A DNA stretch of 64,000 bases from Mesorhizobium sp. B1-1-8 (GTDB taxonomy: Bacteria; Pseudomonadota; Alphaproteobacteria; Rhizobiales; Rhizobiaceae). The translations under genes were made by a program, and so were the position numbers. The stretch is from assembly GCF_006442795.2 (NCBI RefSeq), contig NZ_CP083956.1, positions 1,458,501-1,522,500 of the forward strand, read 5' to 3'. This document shows positions 38,563-47,485 of this stretch, one piece after another (position 1 is the stretch's first letter; the number at the start of each line of letters is the position of its first letter). Below the pieces are notes generated by a model that did no database searches, was not told where the DNA came from, and was given only the letters and a program-made list of their open reading frames with translations.

Positions 38563-39480
38563 ATGTCCCTGTTGTTCCGCCGTGCGTCGCTCGCCAGCCT
38601 TGGCCTGGCCTTCGGGCTCTCGGCTTTTTGCCTGTCGCCGCTGATGGCGCAGGAGACCGCCCCGGCCCAGCCGGACGCCGCCGCGCCTGCCGCAACGCCG
38701 GTCGATCCGAATGCCGTGGTTGCAACCGTCAACGGCAAGACGCTCACCGAAGCCGACCTTACGCTTGCCGAGGGTGAGCTGTCGCAGCAGTTCGCGCAGC
38801 TGCCGCCCGAACAGCGCCGCGCCGCGGCACTTTCGGCCGCCATCGAGATCCGCGTTATGGCCGGCCAGGCGGTCGCCACCGGCCTCGACAAGGATCCGGA
38901 TTTCCAGCGCCGCATGGCGTTCCTGCAGCAGCGCGCCCTGCACGGCGAAATGGTCGAGAAGGGCGTCGTCGACAAGGTTACCGACGCCGAGGTCCGCGCC
39001 CGTTACGACCAGGAAATCGCAAACACGCCGCCGGTCAACGAGATTCACGCCCGTCACATCCTCGTGAAGACGAAGGAAGAGGCAGACGCGATTATCAAGC
39101 AGCTTGACGGCGGCGCCGATTTCCAGAAGCTCGCCAACGAGCACACCAGCGATCCGAGCGGCAAGAGCAATGGCGGCGACCTCGGCTGGTTCGGACCCGG
39201 CCAGATGGTGCCGGAGTTCGATAAGGCGGCGTTCGCGCTCGAGGTCGGCAAATACTCCAAGGAGCCGGTACAGTCGCAGTTCGGCTGGCATGTCATCAAG
39301 GTTGAGGACAAGCGCGCCAAGCAGCCGCCGGCCTTCGACGACGTCAAGGACCAGGCCAGGCAGGCAGTGATCCGCGACAAGTATTTCGCTATGGTCAAGC
39401 AGCTGCGCGGAGCCGCCAAGGTCGACATCCCGGACGCGAAGCTGAAGAGCGCCGTCGACACGCTGGAGAGCGCCAAGTAA
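38563..39480 (+). CDS. Periplasmic parvulin-type peptidyl-prolyl isomerase
   Basis: A 305-residue exported chaperone. Signal peptide about residues 1-32 (cleavage near LMAQ-ET). A SurA-like N-terminal helical region is followed by a parvulin domain at about 160-265 (HARHILVKTKEEAD, SNGGDLGWFGPGQMVPEFDK and PVQSQFGWHVIKVED). GGAG nine bases before the ATG. It should assist folding of proteins delivered through Sec; secA is divergent next to it. Followed by a strong terminator. Confidence 0.9.
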   Translation: MSLLFRRASLASLGLAFGLSAFCLSPLMAQETAPAQPDAAAPAATPVDPNAVVATVNGKTLTEADLTLAEGELSQQFAQLPPEQRRAAALSAAIEIRVMAGQAVATGLDKDPDFQRRMAFLQQRALHGEMVEKGVVDKVTDAEVRARYDQEIANTPPVNEIHARHILVKTKEEADAIIKQLDGGADFQKLANEHTSDPSGKSNGGDLGWFGPGQMVPEFDKAAFALEVGKYSKEPVQSQFGWHVIKVEDKRAKQPPAFDDVKDQARQAVIRDKYFAMVKQLRGAAKVDIPDAKLKSAVDTLESAK

Positions 39481-39506
39481 ATTTCGCGACGTCGCAGGAA
39501 GATTGC

Positions 39507-39532
39507 AAAGGGCGCCTTCGGGCGCCCTTTTT
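39507..39532. terminator. Intrinsic terminator, parvulin and tetR genes
   Basis: AAAGGGCGCC and GGCGCCCTTT form a perfect 10-bp stem with a TTCG loop and a short T-run. The symmetric A/T flanks suit both the parvulin gene (plus) and the TetR gene (minus), whose stop codons lie 26 and four bases away. Confidence 0.85.
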
Positions 39533-39535
39533 GCA

Positions 39536-40132
39536 TTATGAGGCCTGGGCTATTCCTCGCACCACGTAGCGGACGACGGTCCGGATCGTCGCCTCGTCAT
39601 CGTCCAGGTGGTTGGTCAAAAGATGCCTCCAGGCGTAGGAGGCAACCAAATCGGCGACAATTTCGGCATCGACATCGGCCGCCACCTCGCCGCGCGCCTT
39701 GGCGCGTTCGATCATCCGGCCGGTGTGGGCGCGCCGCCCCTTCGCGTAGTCGCCAAGCGCCATTGCTGCCGCCGCGTCGGATTGCGCTTCGGCAATCAGC
39801 GAGCGGAAGACATTGCCCGAAGGGGTATCGCGCCAATGCGCGAACAGGTTTCTGAGGAAGCCGACAAGATCCTCCTCGAGGTTTCCGGTATCGGGCGTCT
39901 CGACGCGCTTTTGCCGTTGATAGACCTCGACCAGCAGCGCAGCCTTGCTCGGCCACCAGCGATAGATGGTCGGCTTGCCTGCCCTTGCACGCCGGGCAAC
40001 GGCCTCGATCGAGAAACCGGCATAGCCTGCCTCGCGCAGCACCGCCTCGGCGGCATCGAGAATGGCGTCGGCGCTCTCGGGATTGCGCCTGGCGCCGATC
40101 GATTTGCGTCCGCGGCCGGCGGCTTCGCTCAT
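39536..40132 (-). CDS. TetR/AcrR family regulator
   Basis: A 198-residue repressor-type protein. The N-terminal helix-turn-helix ([20 protein letters not shown] then [17 protein letters not shown]) is at about residues 24-66, followed by a helical ligand domain of the TetR_C type. ATG 40132 was chosen, one codon after a GTG. It is divergent from argJ, with 187 bases between. No obvious efflux target is adjacent, so the regulon is unknown. Confidence 0.88.
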   Translation of the reverse strand: MSEAAGRGRKSIGARRNPESADAILDAAEAVLREAGYAGFSIEAVARRARAGKPTIYRWWPSKAALLVEVYQRQKRVETPDTGNLEEDLVGFLRNLFAHWRDTPSGNVFRSLIAEAQSDAAAAMALGDYAKGRRAHTGRMIERAKARGEVAADVDAEIVADLVASYAWRHLLTNHLDDDEATIRTVVRYVVRGIAQAS

Positions 40133-40319
40133 CACGTCGTCCTTAGCCGGTGAATCTATCGCCGATCATATTGGTTTCCGGGACGAAACGAAACGGTCCG
40201 TTCCGGGTTGCAAATCGCTCGGCCGAGCCGACGAAGCGCTGCCGGAACGCCCCTTGCGCCGGGACGCGCTATCGGGCAAACCGGCCTTCCTTTCGCGTTC
40301 TTGCCGCTCCGGGGTCCCG

Positions 40320-41561
40320 ATGTCCGATACGATTTCGCCGCTCGCACCGAAGAAATATCCCAAGATGCCTGTCATCGACGGCGTGCGCATCGCCACCGCC
40401 GAGGCCGGCATAAAATACCGGAATCGCACCGACCTGCTGGCCATGGTCTTCGATCCGGGCACCACCGTCGCCGGCGTCTTCACCCGCTCGAAATGTCCGT
40501 CGGCGCCGGTCGATTTCTGCCGGCAGAATCTTCCTGCCGGCAAGGCGCGCGTGCTGGTGGTCAATTCCGGCAACGCCAACGCCTTCACCGGCAAGAAAGG
40601 CCGGGCCTCCACGGCGCTGACCGGCGAGGCGGCGGCAAAGGCTGCCGGATGCAGTGATAGCGAGGTGTTCCTCGCCTCGACCGGCGTCATCGGCGAACCG
40701 CTCGACACCAACAAATTCAGCCATCTGCTTAGCGGCCTGGTCAAGGACGGCAAGCCGGACCTGTGGATCGAGGCGGCCAAGGCCATCATGACCACGGACA
40801 CCTATCCGAAGGTGGCGACCGCGACGGTAAAGCTCGGCGATGCCGACGTCACCATTAACGGCATCGCCAAGGGCGCCGGCATGATCGCACCCGACATGGC
40901 GACGATGCTTTCCTTCATCGCCACCGACGCGCCGATCGCGGCGCCGGTGCTGCAGGATCTTTTGTCGCGCGGCACGGCCAAGACCTTCAACGCGGTCACG
41001 GTCGACAGCGACACCTCGACCAGCGACACGCTGCTTTTCTTCGCCACCGGCAAGGCCGCGGCGCGCGGCGCGCCGGCGATCGACGATGCCAAGGATGCGC
41101 GGCTCGGCACGTTCCGCCGGGCGCTCGGCAAGGTGCTGAAGTCGCTGGCGCTGCAGGTGGTGCGCGACGGCGAGGGCGCCCGCAAGCAGGTCGAGGTCAC
41201 CGTCACCGGCGCCAAATCGGCCCGCTCGGCCAAGCGCATCGCGCTGTCGATAGCCAATTCGCCGCTGGTCAAGACGGCGGTCGCCGGCGAGGACGCCAAT
41301 TGGGGCCGCGTCGTCATGGCCGTCGGCAAGGCCGGCGAGCCCGCCGACCGCGACCTTCTGTCGATCTGGTTCGGCGACAACCGCCTGGCGCATGAGGGCG
41401 AGCGCGATCCGGCCTATTCCGAGGAAGCGACCTCGGCCTATATGAAGCGCGACGACATCCGCATCCGCGCCGATCTCGGCATCGGCCGCGGCAAGGCGAC
41501 GGTGTGGACCTGCGACCTCACCAAGGAATATGTCGCCATCAACGGCGACTACCGGAGCTGA
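40320..41561 (+). CDS. argJ: Bifunctional ornithine acetyltransferase/N-acetylglutamate synthase
   Basis: ArgJ (413 residues) moves the acetyl group from N-acetylornithine to glutamate, recycling it in arginine biosynthesis. The self-cleavage site is clear in [16 protein letters not shown], with the new N-terminal Thr following MA. Other family segments are [18 protein letters not shown]-like [11 protein letters not shown], and [11 protein letters not shown] 40320; a frame runs upstream but lacks a start context. First gene of an argJ-GNAT-mutT operon. Confidence 0.95.
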   Translation: MSDTISPLAPKKYPKMPVIDGVRIATAEAGIKYRNRTDLLAMVFDPGTTVAGVFTRSKCPSAPVDFCRQNLPAGKARVLVVNSGNANAFTGKKGRASTALTGEAAAKAAGCSDSEVFLASTGVIGEPLDTNKFSHLLSGLVKDGKPDLWIEAAKAIMTTDTYPKVATATVKLGDADVTINGIAKGAGMIAPDMATMLSFIATDAPIAAPVLQDLLSRGTAKTFNAVTVDSDTSTSDTLLFFATGKAAARGAPAIDDAKDARLGTFRRALGKVLKSLALQVVRDGEGARKQVEVTVTGAKSARSAKRIALSIANSPLVKTAVAGEDANWGRVVMAVGKAGEPADRDLLSIWFGDNRLAHEGERDPAYSEEATSAYMKRDDIRIRADLGIGRGKATVWTCDLTKEYVAINGDYRS

Positions 41562-42340
41562 TGGCACCGGTGTCCAGGCATCCGGCAAGCGTGCTGGCGA
41601 TCGTGCGGCGCTTTGAGGCGGCGGGCTTTCGCGCCTGGCCGGCCGCCGCCGTCCATTACGACGGGACCTGGGTGGTGCGGCTCACCGCCGGCCATCCGGC
41701 CAAGCGGCTGAATTCGGTCAATCCGCTCGATCCAGGCGACATCCAGCACATTGCCGAGCGGATCGTGCGCGCCAGCCGCCGTTTCGACGCCTATGGCCGG
41801 CCGCTCACCTTTCGCATGTCGCCGCTGTCAGGGCAGGTGCTGTCGAGACATCTCGACGCGGCCGGCTGGAGCCGGTTCGACGAATCACTGGTGATGCGGC
41901 TGCCGCTGAAGGAGGCTGAGCTCGGCGCCGCCATGGACCAGATCCCACTGAAGGACATCAGCCGTTTCATCGGCGCATCGCTCAGAACAAGCGGCTCGGA
42001 TGTCGCGCTGCGGCCCGGCCTGTCGGAGATCATCGGCGCCATCCAGCCCGAAGCCGGGCTGTTCGCGCTCGAGGACGGCAACGAGCCGCTGGCGACGCTG
42101 ATCTGCGTCCATGACGGCGATCTTGCCGGACTGTTCGAAATCGCCACCGAGAAATCGGCGCGCAACAAGGGCCATGGCCGCAACCTCATCCTGTCGGCGC
42201 TGAAATGGGCGCGGCTGCGCGGCGCCCGTGAAGCCTGGCTGCAGGTCGAGGCCGGCAATTTGCCGGCGCTTTCGCTCTACCGGTCGCTCGGCTTCGAGGA
42301 GGTCTACCGCTACCACTACCGCCGGCCGGCGGACGCATGA
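41561..42340 (+). CDS. GNAT family acetyltransferase
   Basis: A 259-residue protein with a C-terminal GNAT domain. The acetyl-CoA loop segment is KSARNKGHGRNLILSALKWA (about residues 202-221), followed by AWLQVEAGNLPALSLYRSLGFEEVYRYHY. The N-terminal 130 residues are less conserved. Its ATG overlaps the argJ stop (TGATG) and its stop overlaps mutT, so translation is coupled. The substrate is not evident; placement with argJ may only reflect co-transcription. Confidence 0.85.
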   Translation: MAPVSRHPASVLAIVRRFEAAGFRAWPAAAVHYDGTWVVRLTAGHPAKRLNSVNPLDPGDIQHIAERIVRASRRFDAYGRPLTFRMSPLSGQVLSRHLDAAGWSRFDESLVMRLPLKEAELGAAMDQIPLKDISRFIGASLRTSGSDVALRPGLSEIIGAIQPEAGLFALEDGNEPLATLICVHDGDLAGLFEIATEKSARNKGHGRNLILSALKWARLRGAREAWLQVEAGNLPALSLYRSLGFEEVYRYHYRRPADA

Positions 42341-42759
42341 GCGAGGTCAAGCCAGCCGGCAAGCGCCTGCTTCTGGTCGCGGCCTGCGCGCTGGTCGATA
42401 CCGACAGGCGCGTGCTGTTGGCGCAACGTCCCGAGGGCAAGCAACTCGCCGGCCTGTGGGAGTTTCCAGGTGGCAAGGTCGAACCCGGCGAGACGCCGGA
42501 GGAGTGCCTGGTCCGCGAACTGCACGAGGAGCTCGGCATCGAGACCGAGATCCCGTGCCTGGCGCCGCTCACCTTCGCCAGCCACTCCTATGACGATTTC
42601 CACCTTTTGATGCCGCTTTATGTCTGCCGCCGGTTCCGCGGCATCGCGCAGCCCAGGGAAGGCCAGGGATTGAAATGGGTCAGGCCGCGCCAGATGCGCG
42701 ACTATCCGATGCCGCCTGCCGACGCGCCGCTGATCCAGTTTCTCATCGATCTGCTGTAG
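42337..42759 (+). CDS. mutT: 8-oxo-dGTP diphosphatase (MutT, Nudix)
   Basis: A 140-residue Nudix hydrolase that clears oxidised dGTP and prevents A:T to C:G mutations. The Nudix box GKVEPGETPEECLVRELHEE LGI is complete (GX5EX7REX2EEXG) at about residues 46-68. ATG overlaps the previous stop by four bases (ATGA). A short stem (CTGGC...GCCAG) follows the stop without a T-run. Confidence 0.93.
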   Translation: MSEVKPAGKRLLLVAACALVDTDRRVLLAQRPEGKQLAGLWEFPGGKVEPGETPEECLVRELHEELGIETEIPCLAPLTFASHSYDDFHLLMPLYVCRRFRGIAQPREGQGLKWVRPRQMRDYPMPPADAPLIQFLIDLL

Positions 42760-42870
42760 GTGGGCCTGCTGTAGCTGGCCGTTTCAGCCAGCGTTAATGG
42801 AAGATTTATCTCGGCATGAAAAATTGAACAAAGCCGTCAACACGGTACGCCGATTCGTTTGGAGCCATTT

Positions 42871-43182
42871 ATGAGCCTCGAGAGAGACTGGGATTCGGTC
42901 CGGCCCACTTTCAGCGCCACTGATGCCGGCATGAGTATCCTGCGGATCACGCTGCTCTTCGGTTCCGCCGCGGTGGCGCTGGCGCTCATCGCAACGCCCT
43001 TCCTCGACAGTCAGGCGCGGTCGCAGGGCGCCCGCGACGGTCTTGCCGGCGGGCTCGACATGTCAAATACCGGTTCGATCGGCCACCGCAACACATACAC
43101 GCTCCGCCGCAGCGTGCTGCAGCCCCTGCCCAGTTCCATCTGTGTGATCCGCACCGACGGCAGCCGGCACGGCGACTGCTGA
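42871..43182 (+). CDS. Single-span membrane protein of unknown function
   Basis: A 103-residue protein with one membrane helix at about 25-50 (ILRITLLFGSAAVALALIAT) and a polar C-terminal part ending in two cysteines (SICVIRTDGS...GDC). GGAG lies six bases before ATG 42871. It precedes the Flp pilin gene by 137 bases on the same strand and may be functionally linked, but no family was recognised. Confidence 0.65.
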   Translation: MSLERDWDSVRPTFSATDAGMSILRITLLFGSAAVALALIATPFLDSQARSQGARDGLAGGLDMSNTGSIGHRNTYTLRRSVLQPLPSSICVIRTDGSRHGDC

Positions 43183-43256
43183 TTTTAAGCGGCTGCTGAT
43201 TTGGCGACTGCTGATAGGTTAATGATTTTCCTCAGACAGGCCGATTTCACCCCCTG

Positions 43257-43285
43257 TTAAGCTTTTGCTGTTAACCTTTCTTAAC
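43257..43285 (+). promoter_or_regulatory. Clustered TTAA(C) motifs before the Flp gene (CtrA-like)
   Basis: GTTAAG, GTTAACC and CTTAACG occur within 30 bases, 35-63 bases upstream of the pilin start. CtrA, the alphaproteobacterial cell-cycle regulator that controls pilA in Caulobacter, binds TTAA-N7-TTAA; the spacing here (N6) is off by one, so the assignment is tentative. Confidence 0.3.
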
Positions 43286-43319
43286 GGGTAGACGGTATGG
43301 TTCTCGGCAAGAGGGATCG

Positions 43320-43505
43320 ATGACCATGATTAAGCTGCTGCAAAGGTTCATTCAGGACGAAACGGGCGCGACGGCCATCGAATACGGCCTGATCGTCGCC
43401 GTGCTGTCGCTTACCATCGTCGGCGGTGTCGGCAGGGCTGCCGGCGCCCTCCAGTGGCTGTTCAGCGACAACAACAGCAGGCTCGCCAACGCCTTCGCCC
43501 ATTGA
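43320..43505 (+). CDS. Flp family type IVb pilin
   Basis: A 61-residue pilin precursor. A basic leader (MTMIKLLQRFIQDETG) is followed by the prepilin cleavage site G-ATAIEYGLI and a hydrophobic helix, matching the Flp family with its conserved Glu and Tyr. AGAGGGA precedes the ATG. The cpa/tad secretion genes needed to assemble it are not in this window, so the gene is an orphan here. Confidence 0.9.
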   Translation: MTMIKLLQRFIQDETGATAIEYGLIVAVLSLTIVGGVGRAAGALQWLFSDNNSRLANAFAH

Positions 43506-43526
43506 TCAGCCGGGCCGCTACGGCGG

Positions 43527-44399
43527 TCAGCGCCCCTGCGGGTTCTCCAGAATCGTCTTCAGCGAGACCTTGGCCGAGCCGGGCTTCAGCGGTTTCTGCT
43601 GCGAGGCATCGGGCGCCCAGCCGGACATCCAGACAATCGAAAAACTCGCCCTGACGCGGCCATCCGGGTCCGAGAACCGTTCCGCGTAAATCTCGGCGGC
43701 GCGGGCGAACAACCGCCTGGGGCCCGGCCGCCGGCTGCGGTCGACCAGCGGGCTGGTTTCGCCCATGGCGCGCAGATCGGCGGCGAGGCCGAACAGCGAG
43801 TCGTAGCGCACGGTCACTGTCTCGACATCGGCGACCGGCAGCGCCAGGCCGGCACGTTGCAGCAGCGCGCCGGCGTCGCGCACGTCGGTGAATGGAAGCA
43901 CGCGCGGGCTGGCGCCGCCATAAAGCTCGGTCTCGGCGGCAAGAAGGCTTTCGCGCAGTTCGGCGAGGGTGCCTGCGCCGGCAAATGCGCCGAGAAACAG
44001 GCCGTCCGGCTTCAGCGCGCGGCGGATTTGCGCCAGCACGCCTGGAATGTCGTTCATCGCCTGCAGCGACAGCAGCGAAACGGCGAGATCGAGGCTCTCG
44101 GCTTGGAACGGCACGGTCTCCGGCGGCGCCACGATGCCGGCTTCCCCGATCAGGAACACCTCGTCCGCCTCGACGCGAACGATGTCGGCCACCTTGCCGC
44201 TTTCGGCGAGCACCTGCGCCGCTGCCGGTGTCTGGCAAAACAGCGCCGCCGCCTTGCCGAACCGGCGCTCGACGGCGGCCAGCCGGTCCGCCAGATCCTC
44301 CGCCGCCCGCCGCATCAGGAAATCGGCGCCCTCGACGGGACGGCTCAACGCCCGGCGCTTGTGCGCTAGCCAGAGCTCCGTGTCGATCAAGGGTTGCAA
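43527..44399 (-). CDS. NDUFAF5-like SAM-dependent methyltransferase
   Basis: A 290-residue class I methyltransferase. The C-terminal segment SPLVDRSRRPGPRRLFARAA with YAERFSDPDGRVRASFSIVWMSGWAP is typical of the alphaproteobacterial counterparts of mitochondrial NDUFAF5, a complex I assembly factor. The usual glycine-rich SAM loop is degenerate. No ATG or GTG fits the N-terminus; TTG 44399 (LQPLIDTELW) has AGGAA nine bases upstream. Divergent from comF, a pairing common in Rhizobiales. Confidence 0.8.
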   Translation of the reverse strand: MQPLIDTELWLAHKRRALSRPVEGADFLMRRAAEDLADRLAAVERRFGKAAALFCQTPAAAQVLAESGKVADIVRVEADEVFLIGEAGIVAPPETVPFQAESLDLAVSLLSLQAMNDIPGVLAQIRRALKPDGLFLGAFAGAGTLAELRESLLAAETELYGGASPRVLPFTDVRDAGALLQRAGLALPVADVETVTVRYDSLFGLAADLRAMGETSPLVDRSRRPGPRRLFARAAEIYAERFSDPDGRVRASFSIVWMSGWAPDASQQKPLKPGSAKVSLKTILENPQGR

Positions 44400-44462
44400 G
44401 GGACAGGTTCCTGTTGTCGGCAGATGCCGAAGTGGTGCTATTGTGGCGCGGGGACCAATCAC

Positions 44463-45263
44463 GTGGCCGATCCGCAGCAGAAGATCAAGACCGCCGCGGT
44501 CATGGACATGACCCGGCGGGCGCTGGGCTGGCCGGCGCGCCTGCTGTTTCCGCCGGTCTGTGCCGGTTGCCGCCGTCACGTCTCGCAGCCCGGCGTGCTG
44601 TGCGGCGCCTGCTGGCCGAAGCTCAGGCTGCTGGAGAAGCCATGGTGCCCGGTCATGGGCACGCCTTTCACCCACGACATGGGCGAGGGCTTCCTTTGCG
44701 CCGAGGCGATCGCCGATCCGCCGCCCTTTGAGCGGGCGCGGGCCGCGGTCGTCTATTCGGGCGTGGCGCGCCAGATGGTGCAGGGGTTGAAATTTCAGGA
44801 CCGCACCGATTTGGCGCCGTGGATGGCGCGCTGGATGATGCGCGCCGGCGCCGAACTGATCGCCGAAGCCGATGTGGTGGTGCCGGTGCCATTGCACTGG
44901 CGGCGCTTCTTCCGGCGTCAGTTCAACCAGTCGGCGGAGCTGGCGCGGGCGGTTTCGAAGCTCAGCGGCCTGCCTTTCTCGCCGGCGGCGGTCAGGCGCA
45001 TGAAGCTCACCCGCCAGCAGGTTGGATTGGAGCGGCACGAGCGCGAGGAGAATGTGCGCGCCGCCTTTCGCGTGCCGCCCGAAGCCGAGATCGCGATCGC
45101 CGGGCGCAGGGTGCTCGTCATCGACGATGTCTACACCACCGGCGCGACGGTGCGCTCGGTGGCCAAGGCGCTGAAAAGGGGCGGCGCCGGAGCAGTCGAC
45201 GTGCTCACCTTCGCGCGTGTCCTGCCGGGGGACTTTCGGGCCGATGAGTCGGCGACTATATAG
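44463..45263 (+). CDS. ComF family phosphoribosyltransferase-like protein
   Basis: A 266-residue protein with an N-terminal double zinc ribbon (CAGC, CGAC) and a phosphoribosyltransferase fold carrying VLVIDDVYTTGATVRSVAKA near the C-terminus. ComF proteins are linked to DNA uptake and to single-strand DNA metabolism. Start uncertain: GTG 44463 (GGGGA upstream) was chosen; ATG 44424 and ATG 44502 are alternatives. It leads an operon-like run with grxC, the amidohydrolase and DUF1178 genes. Confidence 0.87.
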   Translation: MADPQQKIKTAAVMDMTRRALGWPARLLFPPVCAGCRRHVSQPGVLCGACWPKLRLLEKPWCPVMGTPFTHDMGEGFLCAEAIADPPPFERARAAVVYSGVARQMVQGLKFQDRTDLAPWMARWMMRAGAELIAEADVVVPVPLHWRRFFRRQFNQSAELARAVSKLSGLPFSPAAVRRMKLTRQQVGLERHEREENVRAAFRVPPEAEIAIAGRRVLVIDDVYTTGATVRSVAKALKRGGAGAVDVLTFARVLPGDFRADESATI

Positions 45264-45340
45264 AGTTTGAAGTGTTGTTTTGATGCATGTCGTTTTCGCG
45301 CAACCATTGGGCGACATGCATGGGCAAGGATTGCTGGCCG

Positions 45341-45610
45341 ATGGTCGATGTGACGATCTATACCCGTATGATGTGCGGCTATTGCACGGCCGCCAAACGG
45401 CTGCTCGACCGCAAGGGCGTGGCCTATACCGAGCACGACGCTTCGTTCTCGCCGGAATTGCGCCGGGAAATGATTTCGCGGGCGCATGGGCGGACCACCT
45501 TTCCACAGATTTTCATCGGCGACACGCATGTCGGCGGTTGCGACGACCTCCATGAATTGGAGTCGCGGGGCCGGCTGGACGCGCTGCTCGCCAACGGCAC
45601 GAGGGTTTGA
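45341..45610 (+). CDS. grxC: Glutaredoxin 3
   Basis: An 89-residue dithiol glutaredoxin that reduces protein and glutathione mixed disulfides. Active site CGYC at about residues 12-15, followed by the glutathione-binding TFPQIFIGDTHVGGCDDLHE. ATG 45341 (MVDVTIYTRMMCGYC) was chosen because the frame upstream is longer than the family. Its stop overlaps the next gene's leader by a few bases, consistent with co-transcription. Confidence 0.93.
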   Translation: MVDVTIYTRMMCGYCTAAKRLLDRKGVAYTEHDASFSPELRREMISRAHGRTTFPQIFIGDTHVGGCDDLHELESRGRLDALLANGTRV

Positions 45611-45612
45611 TC

Positions 45613-46473
45613 ATGGACGCTTTCAAGGCGGCGGCGGTGCAGATGCGGTCGGGCACGAGCCCTGAGCGCAACGCGGCCGACATGGACCGACTGGTGCGCG
45701 AGACCGCAAGCCGCGGCGCGACCTATGTCCAGACGCCCGAAATGACCGGCGCGCTCATCCGCGACAAGCAGGCCGGAGCCGCAGCCTTCATCACCGAGGA
45801 CAAGGACATCGTCGTTGCAACTGCGCGGAAGCTTGCCAGAGAACTCGGCATTTACCTCCATGTCGGCTCGACCGCCATCCTGCGCGCCGACGGCAAGCTC
45901 GCCAACCGCGCATTTCTGTTCGGGCCGGATGGCCAAGCGATCGCCGGATATGACAAGATCCATATGTTCGACGTCGACCTGGACAACGGCGAGAGCTGGC
46001 GCGAATCCGCTTCCTATGAGCCGGGGACGGAGGCTGTCGTCACCGAGATCGACGGCGTCAGGCTGGGGTTCGCCGTCTGCTACGATTTGCGGTTCCCGCA
46101 GCTTTTCCGTGCCGAGGCGCTGGCCGGAGCCGATCTGCTCACGGTGCCCGCCGCTTTCACCCGGCAGACCGGCGAGGCGCATTGGCATGTGCTTTTGAGG
46201 GCACGCGCCATCGAGAACGGCGCCTATGTCGTGGCCGCCGCGCAGGGCGGCCTGCATGAGGACGGCCGCGAGACCTATGGCCACTCGCTGATCGTCGATC
46301 CGTGGGGGCGTATCATCGCCGAGGCCGCGCATGACGAGCCGGCGGTCATCGTCGCCGAGATCGATCCGGCGCAGTCGCTCGCCGCACGCCGCAAGATCCC
46401 CAATCTGAAAAACGCGCGCGATTTCACCATCCGTTCCGGCGAGGCGCCGCGTCTCAAAGGTGCAGCCTCTTGA
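45613..46473 (+). CDS. Carbon-nitrogen hydrolase (Nit2-like omega-amidase)
   Basis: A 286-residue nitrilase-superfamily hydrolase. The Glu-Lys-Cys triad is visible: E in TPEMTGAL, K in YDKIHMFDVDL and C in GFAVCYDLRFPQLFR. Closest in character to Nit1/Nit2, which repair deaminated glutathione or hydrolyse omega-amides, in keeping with the glutaredoxin gene two bases upstream. ATG 45613 was chosen over TTG 45607. The downstream gene starts inside its stop codon. Confidence 0.9.
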   Translation: MDAFKAAAVQMRSGTSPERNAADMDRLVRETASRGATYVQTPEMTGALIRDKQAGAAAFITEDKDIVVATARKLARELGIYLHVGSTAILRADGKLANRAFLFGPDGQAIAGYDKIHMFDVDLDNGESWRESASYEPGTEAVVTEIDGVRLGFAVCYDLRFPQLFRAEALAGADLLTVPAAFTRQTGEAHWHVLLRARAIENGAYVVAAAQGGLHEDGRETYGHSLIVDPWGRIIAEAAHDEPAVIVAEIDPAQSLAARRKIPNLKNARDFTIRSGEAPRLKGAAS

Positions 46474-46895
46474 TCCGCTTTTCCCTGATTTGCGAACACG
46501 AGCACGAATTCGAGGCCTGGTTCCGCAGCAACGAAGACTTCGACACCCAGAAGAAGCGCGGCTTCGTCGATTGCCCGACCTGTGGCTCGCACAAGATAGA
46601 AAAAGCCCTGATGGCGCCGGCGGTGTCGACCTCTCGCGGGCGAGAGAAAGTCGCGCTCGCCATGGGCGAGGCGCAGAAGCAGGCGTTAGCGCAATTGAAG
46701 GCAATGGCCGACAAGGTGCGCGAAAATGCCGACTACGTCGGCGACAAATTCGCCGAGGAGGCGCGCAAGATTCATTTCGGCGAGGCCGATGCGCGCGGCA
46801 TCTATGGCGAGGCAACACTGGAAGAGGCGAAAAGCCTTGCCGAGGACGGCGTCGAGTTCATGCCGATCCCGAGCTTTCCCGACGAGCGGAATTGA
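46470..46895 (+). CDS. DUF1178 family protein
   Basis: A 141-residue protein with an N-terminal zinc-ribbon-like start (IRFSLICEHEHEFEAWFRSN) and CPTCGS, matching DUF1178, found mainly in alpha- and betaproteobacteria and of unknown function. The TTG start overlaps the preceding TGA stop (TTGA), so translation is coupled. Converges on the MarR gene three bases away. Confidence 0.85.
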   Translation: MIRFSLICEHEHEFEAWFRSNEDFDTQKKRGFVDCPTCGSHKIEKALMAPAVSTSRGREKVALAMGEAQKQALAQLKAMADKVRENADYVGDKFAEEARKIHFGEADARGIYGEATLEEAKSLAEDGVEFMPIPSFPDERN

Positions 46896-46898
46896 CGG

Positions 46899-47411
46899 CT
46901 AGCCCAGGCTTGCGATCAGTTTCGCCAGCAGATTTGCCAGCATTTCCCGTTCGCTGCGTGTCAGGCCGGCGACGATCTGGTGTTCGTTGCTGACGTGGGC
47001 GGCAAGCGCCTCATTGATAAGCGCGAGACCTTTTTCCGTCAGCTGCACGACAATGCCGCGCCGGTCGGTAGGATGCGGCGCTCGCTCGATCAGGCCGGCT
47101 TTCTCGAGCCGGTCGAGCCGGGCAGTCATGGCGCCGGAGGTAACCATCGTCGCCTCATAGAGCTCGGTCGGCGTCAGCGCATAAGGTTCGCCGGAGCGTC
47201 GCAGCGTCGCCAGCACGTCGAACTCCCCCGATTGCAGCCCGAAGCGGGCGAAGACCGGGGCGAGGCGATCGCGCGCGATCAGCGAGGACGCTTCATTCAG
47301 TCGCCCGATCACCCCCATTGGCGATACGTCAAGATCGGGCCGTTCCCTATGCCACTGCTCGATCGCCTTCGCCGCTCGATCCATCTGCTTCACCGCAAAG
47401 TATCTTGACAT
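46899..47411 (-). CDS. MarR family transcriptional regulator
   Basis: A 170-residue winged-helix regulator. The DNA-binding domain (LTPTELYEATMVTSGAMTAR LDRLEKAGLIER with wing PHPTDRRGIVVQLT) lies at about 75-130. The ATG is at 47411, inside the first of two operator-like repeats shared with the divergent EamA exporter. Autoregulation and control of the exporter are expected. The inducer is unknown. Confidence 0.9.
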   Translation of the reverse strand: MSRYFAVKQMDRAAKAIEQWHRERPDLDVSPMGVIGRLNEASSLIARDRLAPVFARFGLQSGEFDVLATLRRSGEPYALTPTELYEATMVTSGAMTARLDRLEKAGLIERAPHPTDRRGIVVQLTEKGLALINEALAAHVSNEHQIVAGLTRSEREMLANLLAKLIASLG

Positions 47412-47443
47412 TAAGAATCTTTACGTTATCTTACCTCAAGATA
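47401..47443. promoter_or_regulatory. Candidate MarR operators (two TATCTT palindromes)
   Basis: TATCTTACCTCAAGATA (47427-47443) is palindromic with 6-bp arms. A related half-palindrome, TATCTTGACATTAAGA (47401-47416), overlaps the marR start. TATCTTGA/TCAAGATA-type sites are common for MarR regulators. The gap between the divergent marR and eamA genes is only 74 bases, so these sites could block both. Confidence 0.65.
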
Positions 47444-47485
47444 CAACGGCGGCCAAGCGCCGGCGACGATTGAACGGACAATCCG

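Noticed and set aside
43527..45506. 659-codon frame as one large methyltransferase protein
   Set aside because: The N-terminal two thirds are the antisense of comF. The methyltransferase part begins near 44399.
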